DNA of 64,000 bases from Myxococcales bacterium (GTDB taxonomy: Bacteria; Myxococcota_A; Polyangia; Haliangiales; Haliangiaceae): assembly GCA_016794525.1 (NCBI GenBank), contig JAEUJY010000165.1, positions 124,001-188,000 of the forward strand, read 5' to 3'. The notes below the pieces were generated by a model. The model made no database searches. It saw only the letters and a list, made by a program, of their open reading frames with translations, and was not told the origin of the DNA. Shown piece after piece: positions 22,858 through 33,826 of the stretch. Made by a program: the position numbers and the translations under genes. Position 1 is the first letter of the stretch. Each line of letters begins with the position of its first letter.

Positions 22858-23656
22858 CGCGGCCGCGGCGCGGGTGGATGAGCGCCTCGGTCAGCGCCCA
22901 CAGCCGGTCCTGCGACGGGCGATCGAGCGCCAGCGGCGCGGGCCGACGCGCGGTGAGCTGATCGAAGTAGCGCCCGGTGGTCGCGGCGTGGCGCGGGTCG
23001 AGCACCAGCGCCCGCAGCGCCCGCGCGGCCACCGCCGGCGCGATCGCCTGGGGCGGGACCCGATCGCCGTGCAGCGCGGTGCGCACGACGCCGGGGTGGA
23101 CGGCGTTGACCCGCCACCGCGGCTGCCGGCGCGCCAGCGCGAGCGCGTACATGACGTTGGCGAGCTTGGCCTGGGCGTACGCCGCGCGGGCGTCGAAGCC
23201 GCGCGCCAGCGCGAGGTCGTCCCACGCGATGCGCCCGTGCTGGTGCAGCCCCGACGCGACGACGACGACCCGCGCGCCGTCGCCGAGCGCCGGCGCCAGC
23301 GCGTCGATCAACGCGGCGTGGCCGACGTGGTTGACCGCGAACCCGAGCTCGAGGCCGGCCGCGGTGACGATCCGCCGGCGCGGCCACACGCCGGCGTTGG
23401 CGACGACCGCGGTCAGCGCCAGCCGCTCGCGCGCGACGCGGCGGCCCAGTTCGGCGACGCTGCCGAGGTCGGCGAGATCCAGCGGCCACGCCTCGGCGCG
23501 CGGCCCCAGCGCCGGCAGGTCGCCGCTGGCGGCCAGCCCGCGGGCCGCGTCGCGGCTGGCGATGATGACCCGGCAGCCCTCGTCGACCAGCGCGCCGGCG
23601 AGCGCGCGGCCGAGGCCCGCGCTGCCGCCGGTGACCAGGATGCACGGCTCGGCCAC
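22847..23656 (-). CDS. Short-chain dehydrogenase/reductase
   Basis: A 269-residue classical SDR: cofactor motif CILVTGGSAGLGRALA, NAG in VVANAGVW, catalytic Ser in VVASGLHQ and YAQAK (Tyr-x3-Lys), then HPGVVRTAL. Residues after the first strand (IIASRDAARG) suggest NADP preference. It resembles the WWOX/retinol-dehydrogenase-like SDRs, with unknown substrate. The start GTG 23656 is chosen so the chain begins just before the cofactor strand; a TTG at 23710 would add 18 basic residues. It is divergent from the SPFH gene across an AT-rich operator-like region. Confidence 0.8.
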   Translation of the reverse strand: MAEPCILVTGGSAGLGRALAGALVDEGCRVIIASRDAARGLAASGDLPALGPRAEAWPLDLADLGSVAELGRRVARERLALTAVVANAGVWPRRRIVTAAGLELGFAVNHVGHAALIDALAPALGDGARVVVVASGLHQHGRIAWDDLALARGFDARAAYAQAKLANVMYALALARRQPRWRVNAVHPGVVRTALHGDRVPPQAIAPAVAARALRALVLDPRHAATTGRYFDQLTARRPAPLALDRPSQDRLWALTEALIHPRRGRATR

Positions 23657-23696
23657 GCGCCACCGTCGCACGAAGCGGCCGCTGACGCGACCGCCC

Positions 23697-23731
23697 TTGA
23701 CATCTAGCAAAGTGATATCATCTTGATGTCA
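23697..23731 (+). promoter_or_regulatory. AT-rich operator-like palindrome upstream of the SPFH/RHH genes
   Basis: A 7-bp inverted repeat TGACATC (23698-23704) / GATGTCA (23725-23731) encloses the perfect 8-bp palindrome TGATATCA (23713-23720). A TTGACA overlaps the left arm (23697-23702) and TATCAT is a good -10 hexamer, though spaced only 13 nt from it. In this GC-rich sequence such an island is striking. A ribbon-helix-helix protein encoded by the second gene downstream could bind it; that is inference. Confidence 0.55.
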
Positions 23732-23750
23732 GAAAGCGGAGGGTCGCACC

Positions 23751-24647
23751 ATGCAAGAGCGTCGCGTTCGTAGTCTGTCGGGCGGCATCGCCCTGGTCCT
23801 GGCGCTGGTCGCGTTTGGCGCGGCCGCCGCCCTGCTCGCCACCCAGATCCCGGCCAACCCGCACGCGCCGGGCGCCGGCAAGCACATCGCGATCGGCGCG
23901 ATCGGCGCCAGCGTGCTCGGGCTGACCGGCCTGTTGCTGCTGGTCGGCATGTTCACCGTCGGCCCCAACGAGGGCCGGGTGCTGCAGCTGTTCGGCCGCT
24001 ACGTCGGCACGGTCCGCGACGAGGGCTGGCGCTGGGTCAACCCGTTCTACACCAAGCGCGCGCTGTCCTTGCGGATGCGCAACTTCGAGACCCCGATCAT
24101 CAAGGTCAACGACGTCGAGGGCAACCCGATCGAGATCGCGGCGATCGTCGTGTGGCGCGTCGTCGACACCGCCGCCGCGTGCTTCGTCGTCGACGACATC
24201 GCGTCGTTCGTCCGCGTGCAGTCCGAGGCCGCGGTGCGCAGCCTCGCGATGCACCACCCGTACGACGGCCACGACGAGCGCACGATCTCGCTGCGCGGCC
24301 ACACCGAGGCGGTCGCCGAGCAGCTGCAGAAGCACATCGCCACCCACTGCAAGCACGCCGGCATCGAGGTCGTCGACGCCAAGATCGCCCACCTCGCCTA
24401 CGCCCCCGAGATCGCCCAGGCCATGCTGCAGCGGCAGCAGGCCGGCGCGATCATCGCCGCCCGCCAGCGCATCGTCGAGGGTGCGGTCGGCATGGTCGAG
24501 ATGGCGCTGTCGATGCTGTCGAAGAACAAGATCGTCGAGCTCGACGAGGAGCGCAAGGCGGCGATGGTCTCCAACCTGCTGGTCGTCCTGTGCGGCGAGC
24601 GCAGCACCCAGCCGGTCATCAACGCCGGCACCTTGCACCAGGGCTAG
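23751..24647 (+). CDS. SPFH/Band 7 domain membrane protein
   Basis: A 298-residue protein with two N-terminal membrane segments (residues 11-31 and 43-67), then [20 protein letters not shown], the start of an SPFH/Band 7 domain, continuing to about residue 230. A helical oligomerisation tail follows ([40 protein letters not shown]). SPFH proteins form large membrane-bound rings or microdomains (stomatin, HflK/C type). GGAGGG precedes the ATG by 7 nt. It forms an operon with the RHH protein (8-nt gap), a pairing I recognise from other bacteria. Confidence 0.9.
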   Translation: MQERRVRSLSGGIALVLALVAFGAAAALLATQIPANPHAPGAGKHIAIGAIGASVLGLTGLLLLVGMFTVGPNEGRVLQLFGRYVGTVRDEGWRWVNPFYTKRALSLRMRNFETPIIKVNDVEGNPIEIAAIVVWRVVDTAAACFVVDDIASFVRVQSEAAVRSLAMHHPYDGHDERTISLRGHTEAVAEQLQKHIATHCKHAGIEVVDAKIAHLAYAPEIAQAMLQRQQAGAIIAARQRIVEGAVGMVEMALSMLSKNKIVELDEERKAAMVSNLLVVLCGERSTQPVINAGTLHQG

Positions 24648-24655
24648 GTGACGCC

Positions 24656-24880
24656 ATGGCGGCCCGCAAGGCATTCCTCCTGCGCCTCGACCCGGCGGTG
24701 CTGACCGCCCTCGAGGCGTGGGCCGCCGACGACCTGCGCAGCATCAACGGCCAGATCGAGTTCCTGCTGCGCGAGGCGTTGCGCAAGGCCGGCCGCAAGG
24801 TGAAGGCGCCCGCCGACGGCGACGCACCGGCCGAGCCGGCCGCCGAGCCGAGCAAGCGCCGCCGCGCGGCCGACGAGTAG
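24656..24880 (+). CDS. Arc-type ribbon-helix-helix protein
   Basis: A 74-residue basic protein beginning MAARKAFLLRLDPAVLTALE. The first strand (KAFLLRL), helix A and the helix with SINGQIEFLLREALRKAGR match the Arc/MetJ ribbon-helix-helix pattern; a disordered Ala/Lys-rich tail ends in SKRRRAADE. It probably dimerises and binds a palindromic operator, perhaps the one at 23697-23731. The frame is open upstream inside the SPFH gene, but the ATG 8 nt after the SPFH stop codon is the natural start. No toxin-like partner is next to it. Confidence 0.8.
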   Translation: MAARKAFLLRLDPAVLTALEAWAADDLRSINGQIEFLLREALRKAGRKVKAPADGDAPAEPAAEPSKRRRAADE

Positions 24881-24891
24881 CGGAGGCTGGC

Positions 24892-24954
24892 CCGGGCTCG
24901 GGTTCCGGCTCGGGCGACGGGCTCCGGCTTCGGCTCCGGCTCCGGCTCCGGCTG
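24892..24954. repeat. Hexanucleotide tandem array, GGCTCC type
   Basis: About 10 in-phase units (GGCTCG, GGTTCC, GGCTCC, GGCTTC), the complement of the GGAGCC-type arrays at 7147 and 14126. It begins 12 nt after the RHH stop codon. Confidence 0.75.
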
Positions 24955-25027
24955 TCCGAAAATGCGGCGGGCGCCGCCGGGGTCTTCCGGGGCGCCCGCG
25001 TGGTGGCGACGGATGCGTTCGATCAGC

Positions 25028-27553
<2,526 letters not shown>

Positions 27554-27691
27554 TAGAGTCACCTCAGGAAGGACGTTTCGTGGGCGGCGTTATAGGGAGG
27601 TGCTTTCCGGCGCGCAAGGGCTGCGCCATTTCGTTGCGCGAGATGGCGGATCGTCGCCCGGGTCTGTGATATCCGTGCTACCGGGGGCAGG

Positions 27692-30247
27692 ATGCGCCAC
27701 CTGGAGATCTTGGCCCCCGCCGGCAGCGCCGCGTCGCTGGCCGCCGCCCTCGCCGCCGGCGCCGACGCGGTGTACTTCGGCACCGACGAGGGCTGGAACG
27801 CGCGCGCCCGCGCCGACAACTTCCGCGTCGACGATCTGCCCGCGGTGATGCGCCAGATCCACCGCGCCGGGGCCCGCGGCTACCTGACGCTCAACACGCT
27901 GGTGTTCGAGCCCGAGCTGGGCGCGGTCGAGCGGATCGTGCGCGCCGCGGCGGCGGCCGGCGTCGACGCGCTGATCGTCCAGGATCCGGCGGTGGCGCTG
28001 ATCGCACGAGCGCTGTGCCCGCAGCTCGACCTCCACGCGTCGACCCAGATGACGCTGTCGGCGCCGGCCGCCGCCGCGGTGGCGGCGCGGCTCGGCATCT
28101 CGCGCATCGTCGTGCCGCGCGAGCTGTCGGTCGACGAGATCCGCGCGTTCGCCGCGGCGTCGCCGATCGAGCTCGAGGTGTTCATCCACGGCGCGCTGTG
28201 CGTGTCGTGGAGCGGCCAGTGCCTGACCTCGGAGTCGTGGGGCGGCCGCTCGGCCAACCGCGGCCAGTGCGCGCAGAGCTGCCGCCTGCCCTACGACCTG
28301 GTGGTCGACGGCGCGCCCCGCGACCTCGGCGAGGTGCGCTACCTGCTGTCGCCGCAGGACCTGGCCGGCGCGACCGCGGTGCCGGCGCTGGCCGAGGCCG
28401 GCGTCGCGTGCCTGAAGATCGAGGGCCGGCAGAAGGGCCCGGCGTACGTCGCGGCGACCGTGGCCGGCTACCGCGCGGCGCGCGACGCGGCGGCGGCCGG
28501 CGTCGACGATCCGCGGGCCCGCGCCGACGAGCTGGCGGCGATGGGCCTGGCCTACACCCGCGGCCCGTCGCTCGGCTTCCTCGGCGGCGTCGATCACCAG
28601 CGGCTGGTGGTCGGGCGCGCGCCCAAGCACCGCGGCCTGTACCTCGGGCGCGTCGTGGCGGTCGGCGCGCGCACCGTCGAGGTGCGCCGCGACGACGACG
28701 GCCGGCCGTGGACCGGCGGCCTGGGGCTGGGCGCCGAGCGGCCGGCGGCGCCGACCGACGCGCGCGCGGCGGTGGCCGAGGCGGTCGCGACGCCGCTGGT
28801 GCCGACCGCCGGGCTCGGCGTGGTGTTCGACGACGGCCACCCCGAGGCCGACGAGCAAGGCGGCCCGATCTTCGCGGTCGACGAGGTCGGGCCCGATCGC
28901 TGGCTGCTCGGGTTCGGCACGCCGGGCCCCGACCTCGGGCGGGTCGCGGTCGGCGCGCGGGTGTGGGTGACGTCGGATCCGGCGCAGCACCGCGCCGCCG
29001 AGCGGCTGGTGGCGTCGACGCCCGACGGGCGGATCGCGCTGGCGCTGGTGGTGGCCGGCGCCGACGGCGCGCCGCTGACGGTCACGGCGACCGCGAGCGG
29101 CGCCACCGCCACCGCGACCTCGGCGCCGCTGACCGCGGCCCGCGGCCACGGCCTCGACGCCGCGCTGCTGGCCGACAAGCTGGGCGCGCTGGGGGGTACC
29201 CGCTTTCACCTGGCCGGCCTCGACGCCAGCGGCCTCGCGCCGGGGCTGCACCTGCCGGTGTCGGCGCTCAAGGAGCTGCGGCGCCAGCTGGTGGCGCAGC
29301 TCGACGCGGCGCTCGACCGCGTCGATCGCGACGTGCGCGCGACGTCGGTGGTCAGCGAGGTGCGCGCCGCGGCGTGGGCCGCGCAGCCGGCGCCAGCGCC
29401 GGTCGCACCGACGGTGGTGCCGCTGTGCCGCCAGGACGATCAGCTCGACGCGGTGCTGGCGGCCGGCGCGCCCGAGGTCGAGCTGGACTGGATGGAGCTG
29501 GTCGGGCTGGCGCGGGCGGTGGCCCGGGCCCGCGCCGCCGGCGCACGCGTGGTGGTCGCGACGCCGCGCGTGATCAAGCCCGGCGAGGAGCGCATCCTCG
29601 AGCACCTGCTGCGCCTCGAGCCCGACGCGGTGCTGGTGCGCTCGTGGGCGGCCACCGCGGCGCTGGCCGGCCGCGGCCCGGCGCTGCACGGCGACTTCTC
29701 GCTCAACGTGACCAACAGCGTCAGCGCCGGCTTCGCGCTGGGGCTGGGGCTCGCGACCATCACCGCGGCCCACGATCTCGACGCCACCCAGCTGGCGGCG
29801 CTGCTGGCGGCGGCGCCGGTCGGGCGCTTCGCGGTCACGGCCCACCACCACATCCCCAGCTTCCACACCGAGCACTGCGTCTACGCGCACCTCCTGTCGG
29901 GCGGTCGCGACTACCGCAGCTGCGGGCGGCCGTGCGAGGCGCACCAGGTCGCGCTGCGCGATCGCACCGGCCTGGTGCACCCGGTCGTCGTCGACGTCGG
30001 CTGCCGCAACACCGTCTTCGGCGCGCAGGCCCAGAGCGCCGCCGGGCTGGTGAAGGACCTGGTCGCGCAGGGCGTCGCGCGGCTGCGCGTCGAGTTCGTG
30101 CGCGAGGCCGGCGCCGACGCGGCCCGGGTGTGGGGCGCCTACCGCGACCTGGCGGCGAACCGGGCCAGCGTCGCCGAGGTGGTCAAGACCGCGGCGGCGC
30201 TCGAGCAGTTCGGCGTCACCCGCGGCACGATGCGCGTGATCAGTTAG
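27692..30247 (+). CDS. U32 family protein (RlhA-like, probable tRNA/rRNA hydroxylation)
   Basis: An 851-residue U32 protein. N-terminal TIM-barrel-like half: EILAPAGSAASLAAAL, ADAVYFGTDEGWNARARADN, LHASTQMTL and the U32 signature ELEVFIHGALCVSWSGQC. A Cys cluster (GQC, CAQSC) and LKIEGRQKGPAYVA follow. The C-terminal region carries HTEHCVYAHLLS, SCGRPCEAH and VDVGCRNTVF, conserved Cys of the longer members. E. coli RlhA and TrhP, both U32 proteins, make hydroxylated C2501 of 23S rRNA and hydroxyuridine in tRNA; the long architecture is closest to RlhA. Its 3' end overlaps the convergent ferritin-like gene by 8 nt. Confidence 0.8.
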   Translation: MRHLEILAPAGSAASLAAALAAGADAVYFGTDEGWNARARADNFRVDDLPAVMRQIHRAGARGYLTLNTLVFEPELGAVERIVRAAAAAGVDALIVQDPAVALIARALCPQLDLHASTQMTLSAPAAAAVAARLGISRIVVPRELSVDEIRAFAAASPIELEVFIHGALCVSWSGQCLTSESWGGRSANRGQCAQSCRLPYDLVVDGAPRDLGEVRYLLSPQDLAGATAVPALAEAGVACLKIEGRQKGPAYVAATVAGYRAARDAAAAGVDDPRARADELAAMGLAYTRGPSLGFLGGVDHQRLVVGRAPKHRGLYLGRVVAVGARTVEVRRDDDGRPWTGGLGLGAERPAAPTDARAAVAEAVATPLVPTAGLGVVFDDGHPEADEQGGPIFAVDEVGPDRWLLGFGTPGPDLGRVAVGARVWVTSDPAQHRAAERLVASTPDGRIALALVVAGADGAPLTVTATASGATATATSAPLTAARGHGLDAALLADKLGALGGTRFHLAGLDASGLAPGLHLPVSALKELRRQLVAQLDAALDRVDRDVRATSVVSEVRAAAWAAQPAPAPVAPTVVPLCRQDDQLDAVLAAGAPEVELDWMELVGLARAVARARAAGARVVVATPRVIKPGEERILEHLLRLEPDAVLVRSWAATAALAGRGPALHGDFSLNVTNSVSAGFALGLGLATITAAHDLDATQLAALLAAAPVGRFAVTAHHHIPSFHTEHCVYAHLLSGGRDYRSCGRPCEAHQVALRDRTGLVHPVVVDVGCRNTVFGAQAQSAAGLVKDLVAQGVARLRVEFVREAGADAARVWGAYRDLAANRASVAEVVKTAAALEQFGVTRGTMRVIS

Positions 30248-31073
30248 CCGCCGCGGCCATCGCCGGGGCCGCCGCCGTCGCGCTGGTGTCGAGCCCGACC
30301 CGGCGCAGCCAGCGCAGGCCGGGCTGCACGCCCTCGAGGCCGGGCAGCGCGCTCAGGCGCTCGTCGGCGTGCCCGAACGTCGCGACCGGATCGTTGAACA
30401 GGTTCTGGACGAAGGCGCGCTGCTCGGCGGGCGACTTGACCCCCGAGCCGGCCGGGTTCCAGTTGCGCTCGAGGATCGCGCGCACGACCCGCTGCGCGAC
30501 CCGATCGCCCTCGAGGCGCTCGCGCGCCGAGGCCAGGTAGAACGCGTAGTGGCGGCGCTCCTGCTTGCCGATGCGGCGCGCCAGCTCGGCGAGGACCGGG
30601 TTCTTGGTGTTGTTCACCAGCGACTCGTAGCCCTGGCAGGTCAGGAGCTCCTGCGACGCGCCCCACGTCATCCACAGCGCGACGAAGGTCTGCGGCATGG
30701 CCTTGGCCAGGCTGACCTGGAACGCGTCCTCGAGGCGGGCCCGCAGCCGAGCCGACGACCGCAGCTTGGCGGCGCGGCTGCCGGCGGGTGGCACCGGACA
30801 GCCGCACTCGGCCATCAGCTTCGAGATCGCCTGGGCGTGGAAGTGCTCCTCGTAGTTCCACATCGTCAGGAACGAGATCAGGTCCGGGTCGCGGGAGATC
30901 TGGAGCTTGGCGACCTCGAGGAAGTAGAAGAACGTCTGGCTCTCGACGTCGGCGAAGAACTCGAGGTTGGCGCGCTCGCGCTCGGACAGCCCGGCCGCGC
31001 GGGCCGCGGCCCAGTCGAGATCATCGATGCTGACCTTCTGCGAGACGGCGAGATGCTGCTGGATGTCGGGCAC
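30240..31073 (-). CDS. Ferritin-like di-iron protein
   Basis: A 277-residue protein from GTG 31073, which has GAGGAG 5 nt upstream. A four-helix ferritin-like domain spans about residues 30-215: ERANLEFFADVESQTFFYFL supplies the first Glu, WNYEEHFHAQAISKLM the ExxH pair, and IGKQERRHYAFYLASA the second. These are candidate di-iron ligands, as in acyl-ACP desaturase-like or rubrerythrin-like proteins. The residues TCQGYESLVNNTKNP between helices are typical of the former. An oxidase or oxygen-sensing role is possible but the substrate is unknown. It is the only gene of its transcript and is divergent from the regulator operon. Confidence 0.7.
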   Translation of the reverse strand: MPDIQQHLAVSQKVSIDDLDWAAARAAGLSERERANLEFFADVESQTFFYFLEVAKLQISRDPDLISFLTMWNYEEHFHAQAISKLMAECGCPVPPAGSRAAKLRSSARLRARLEDAFQVSLAKAMPQTFVALWMTWGASQELLTCQGYESLVNNTKNPVLAELARRIGKQERRHYAFYLASARERLEGDRVAQRVVRAILERNWNPAGSGVKSPAEQRAFVQNLFNDPVATFGHADERLSALPGLEGVQPGLRWLRRVGLDTSATAAAPAMAAAAN

Positions 31074-31451
31074 GGTTGCTCCTCGGTGACGATGCGGCGC
31101 GGACGGGCGTCCACCCCCGGGTACCGGTGGGCGACTCTGATAGCACAGCCGCGCCCCTCCGTTACGAAGCGACGCCCACAGAGGATCACCCCTCCGACGT
31201 GAACCCAGATCTCGGGTCATCCGACCACCGCCGCCATCCCCGCACTCCGAGTGAAGTCGCGGGCATTGGCGCGCCTACCACTGCTGGGGTGTAGGTCGGG
31301 CTCGCCCCAGCGCCTGCGGAGATCTCGCATGACCGGAGCGGGGTGATTGTCGACTCCACACGACCATGGTTAGGTGTGAGGTAGCACCGTCGAGACGATC
31401 GGAATCGTTCGGGTTTGACACGGGCCACGAAGCGCGGTTATTGAGAAAAAC
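31074..31451. other. Divergent regulatory region with operator-like inverted repeats
   Basis: This 378-nt gap lies between the ferritin-like gene (minus) and the signalling operon (plus). Near the operon promoter are two inverted repeats: CACAC(31357-31361)/GTGTG(31374-31378) around the palindrome ACCATGGT, and ACGAT(31395-31399)/ATCGT(31404-31408), which ends 7 nt before the -35. They are candidate sites for the HTH-receiver protein encoded first in the operon. No gene is seen. Confidence 0.5.
31415..31443 (+). promoter_or_regulatory. Promoter of the five-gene signalling operon
   Basis: TTGACA (31415-31420), exactly 17 nt, TTATTG (31438-31443). The GTG start follows after 8 nt, so the transcript would be leaderless or nearly so, and there is no Shine-Dalgarno. 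Confidence 0.75.
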
Positions 31452-32051
31452 GTGATCCCGGAAACCATCGATCCTGATTCGCTGCTCACCTCGACCCAGG
31501 TCGGGAACCTGCTGCAGGTCAACCCCAGCTCGGTGAAGAAGTGGGTGAACGACGGCCACATCATAGCATTCAGGACTCCCGGGGGACACCGTCGGATCCG
31601 GGCGCTGGACCTGGTGGCGTTCCTCGACGCCCACAAGATCCCGGTGCCGCGCCAGCTGCAGAACGCCGGCAAGCGCCGGATCGTGGCGGTCGACGACGAC
31701 ATCACCCAGCTGCGGGCGCTCGGGCGCTCGCTCAAGCGCTGGAGCGACAAGCTCGACGTGACGCTGGTCGACAACGGGGTCGACGCGCTGCTCGAGGTCG
31801 GCGCGTCGCGCCCCCACGGATTGTTGATCGACGTGTTCCTGCCGGGCATCGATGGCATCGAGGTCTGCCGCCGCCTCAAGGCGAACGCGGCGACCAAGGA
31901 CATCGCCATCATCGTCACGAGCGGCCGACTCACCAGCGAGCTCGAACAGGCGGCGCGTGGCGCTGGAGCTCGCCGTGTCCTTCGCAAACCGGTCGACGTC
32001 ACGGCCGTGATCGAAGAGCTCGGGATAGCTGCGCCTGCACCGAGCAGATAG
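31452..32051 (+). CDS. HTH (excisionase/BldC-like) - receiver domain regulator
   Basis: A 199-residue fusion in an order opposite to most response regulators: DNA-binding first. Residues 10-60 form a MerR/excisionase-type winged HTH (LLTSTQVGNLLQVNPSSVKK, WVNDGHIIAFRTPGGHRRI). Residues 76-195 are a receiver: acidic pocket VDDD, phospho-acceptor Asp127 in LLIDVFLPGIDG, Ser in VTSGR and Lys in LRKPVD. It probably binds the inverted repeats just upstream and is phosphorylated by the kinases in the same operon. It is separated from the next gene by 7 nt. Confidence 0.88.
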   Translation: MIPETIDPDSLLTSTQVGNLLQVNPSSVKKWVNDGHIIAFRTPGGHRRIRALDLVAFLDAHKIPVPRQLQNAGKRRIVAVDDDITQLRALGRSLKRWSDKLDVTLVDNGVDALLEVGASRPHGLLIDVFLPGIDGIEVCRRLKANAATKDIAIIVTSGRLTSELEQAARGAGARRVLRKPVDVTAVIEELGIAAPAPSR

Positions 32052-32058
32052 GACCCCA

Positions 32059-33783
32059 TTGTCGACGAGCGACCTGCCGGCCTCCACTCCCTCCCCGTCC
32101 CCCGCGGACGCCGCGTCGCCTGACCGTCGCACCGCCGACGTCTTGATCGAGGTGCTGGCCCGCGCCGGCGTCGATCTCGTCTTCGGGCTCCCCGGCGGGC
32201 CCATCTCGCCGATCCACGACGCCCTGCTGGCCCGCGGCGGCATCCGGCACGTCCAGACCCGCCACGAGAGCGGCGCGCTGTTCGCCGCCGCTGGCTACGC
32301 CCACGCCACCGGCCGCCTCGGCGTCGCGGTCGTGACGTCGGGGCCCGGCATCCTCAACGCGATGACCGGCCTGGCCTCGGCCCACTGCGACAGCCTGCCG
32401 GTGCTGCTGCTGGTCGGCGAGGTGCCGCGGCGGGTCCACGGCAAGGGCGCGCTGCAGGACGGCTCGAGCCACGGCCTCAACGTCGTCGGCATGACCCGCC
32501 ACGTCACCAAGATGGCGGTCGAGCTGACCGAGCCGGCCAACGCGCCGATGGTGCTGCACCGGGCGATCGCGACGGCGCTGTCGGGGCGCCGCGGCCCGGT
32601 GGTCGTGACGATCCCGATGGACGTCGCCAACGCGTCGATGGTGCCGTCGGTGGTCACCGCCCAGGTCGGGCTCGAGTTCGCCGTCGACCCGCGCGCGATC
32701 GACGAGATCGCGGCGCTCTTGTCGGTGGCGGCGCGGCCGCTGATCCTGGCCGGCTCGGGCGTGCGCGGCGGCGGCGCGCCGGCGGCGCTGCGCGCGCTGG
32801 CCGATCAGTACCAGTGCCCGGTGGCCACGACGCCCAAGGCCAAGGGCGTCTTCCCCGAGGATCACCCGATGTCGCTCGGCGTCTTCGGGCTGGGCGGCCA
32901 CCCGTCGGTGCGGGCCTACGCCGAGCGCGGGCTCGACGTGCTGATCGCGGTCGGGTCGAGCCTGGGCGACGTCGCGACCGACGGCTGGTCGCCGCTGCTC
33001 AAGGCGCGCAAGGCGTTCATCCACGTCGACATCGACGGCCAGCAGATCGGCCGCAGCTACCAGCCGACCCACGCGCTGGTGGCGCCGGCGCGGGCGTTCC
33101 TGCAGGCGATGGTCGAGCGCGTCCCGCCGCTGGTGCCGCGGCTGGTCGCGGGCGGCGTGGTCCGCCACCGGCTGCCGACGTCGGCGCTCGACCGGCTGGC
33201 GCCGCACGACGCGATCGCCGAGATCCAGACGATCCTCCCGCGCGACACGATCTACACCGTCGACTCGGGCGATCACTTCCTGTTCGCGACCCACTACCTC
33301 GACCTCGCGCACCCCGACAGCTTCATCGTCATGACCGGCCTGGGCTCGATGGGCCAGAGCATCGGCGGCGCGATCGGCGCCAAGCTGGCCCGCCCCGACC
33401 GGCCGGTCGCGGCGATCTGCGGCGACGGCTGCTTCGCGATGAACGGCTTCGAGGTGGCGACCGCCGCCGCCGAGGGGATCCCGATCGTGCTGTTCGTCTT
33501 CAACGACCGCCGCCTCGGCATGGTCGAGCACGGCCACCGCACGGTCTACGGGCGCGAGGCCAGCTACCCGATCCAGATGGACGTCGGCAGCCTGGCCCAC
33601 GGCCTCGGCGCGGCGTTCTACCGCGTCGATCGCCCGGGCCAGCTCGCCGCGCTGCGCGACGCGCTGCGCGCCCCGACCGGGCCGATCGTGGTCGACGTGC
33701 TGATCGATCCCGACGTCCGCATGCCGACGCGCGATCGGATGATCACGATCGACGCCACGCGTAGCATCAAGCTGGTCAACTAG
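32059..33783 (+). CDS. ThDP-dependent enzyme, acetolactate-synthase-like
   Basis: A 574-residue thiamine-diphosphate enzyme with the three domains of the acetohydroxyacid synthase/pyruvate oxidase family. N-terminal domain: LVFGLPGGPISPIHDALL and the catalytic Glu near residue 70 in HESGALFAAAGYA. The C-terminal ThDP motif CGDGCFAMNGFEVATAAAEG runs to FNDRRLGM at about 453-490. No regulatory subunit gene is nearby, so a role in branched-chain amino acid synthesis is doubtful. Location between a regulator and a KAS III-like gene points to making an acyloin or similar small molecule, which is inference. The start is TTG 32059; no better start codon is near. Confidence 0.85.
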   Translation: MSTSDLPASTPSPSPADAASPDRRTADVLIEVLARAGVDLVFGLPGGPISPIHDALLARGGIRHVQTRHESGALFAAAGYAHATGRLGVAVVTSGPGILNAMTGLASAHCDSLPVLLLVGEVPRRVHGKGALQDGSSHGLNVVGMTRHVTKMAVELTEPANAPMVLHRAIATALSGRRGPVVVTIPMDVANASMVPSVVTAQVGLEFAVDPRAIDEIAALLSVAARPLILAGSGVRGGGAPAALRALADQYQCPVATTPKAKGVFPEDHPMSLGVFGLGGHPSVRAYAERGLDVLIAVGSSLGDVATDGWSPLLKARKAFIHVDIDGQQIGRSYQPTHALVAPARAFLQAMVERVPPLVPRLVAGGVVRHRLPTSALDRLAPHDAIAEIQTILPRDTIYTVDSGDHFLFATHYLDLAHPDSFIVMTGLGSMGQSIGGAIGAKLARPDRPVAAICGDGCFAMNGFEVATAAAEGIPIVLFVFNDRRLGMVEHGHRTVYGREASYPIQMDVGSLAHGLGAAFYRVDRPGQLAALRDALRAPTGPIVVDVLIDPDVRMPTRDRMITIDATRSIKLVN

Positions 33784-33826
33784 ACGACGGCGGGGCGATC
33801 GCCTCCGCCTCCCGCGAGCCCTGCCC

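Noticed and set aside
23413-23703. 96-codon minus-strand frame starting at an ATG in the palindrome
   Set aside because: Overlaps the SDR coding region in another frame and reads as low-complexity Ser/Ala/Arg; no features.
27560-27562. GTG start for hppA three codons upstream
   Set aside because: It falls within the GAGGTGA ribosome-binding site of the ATG at 27553.
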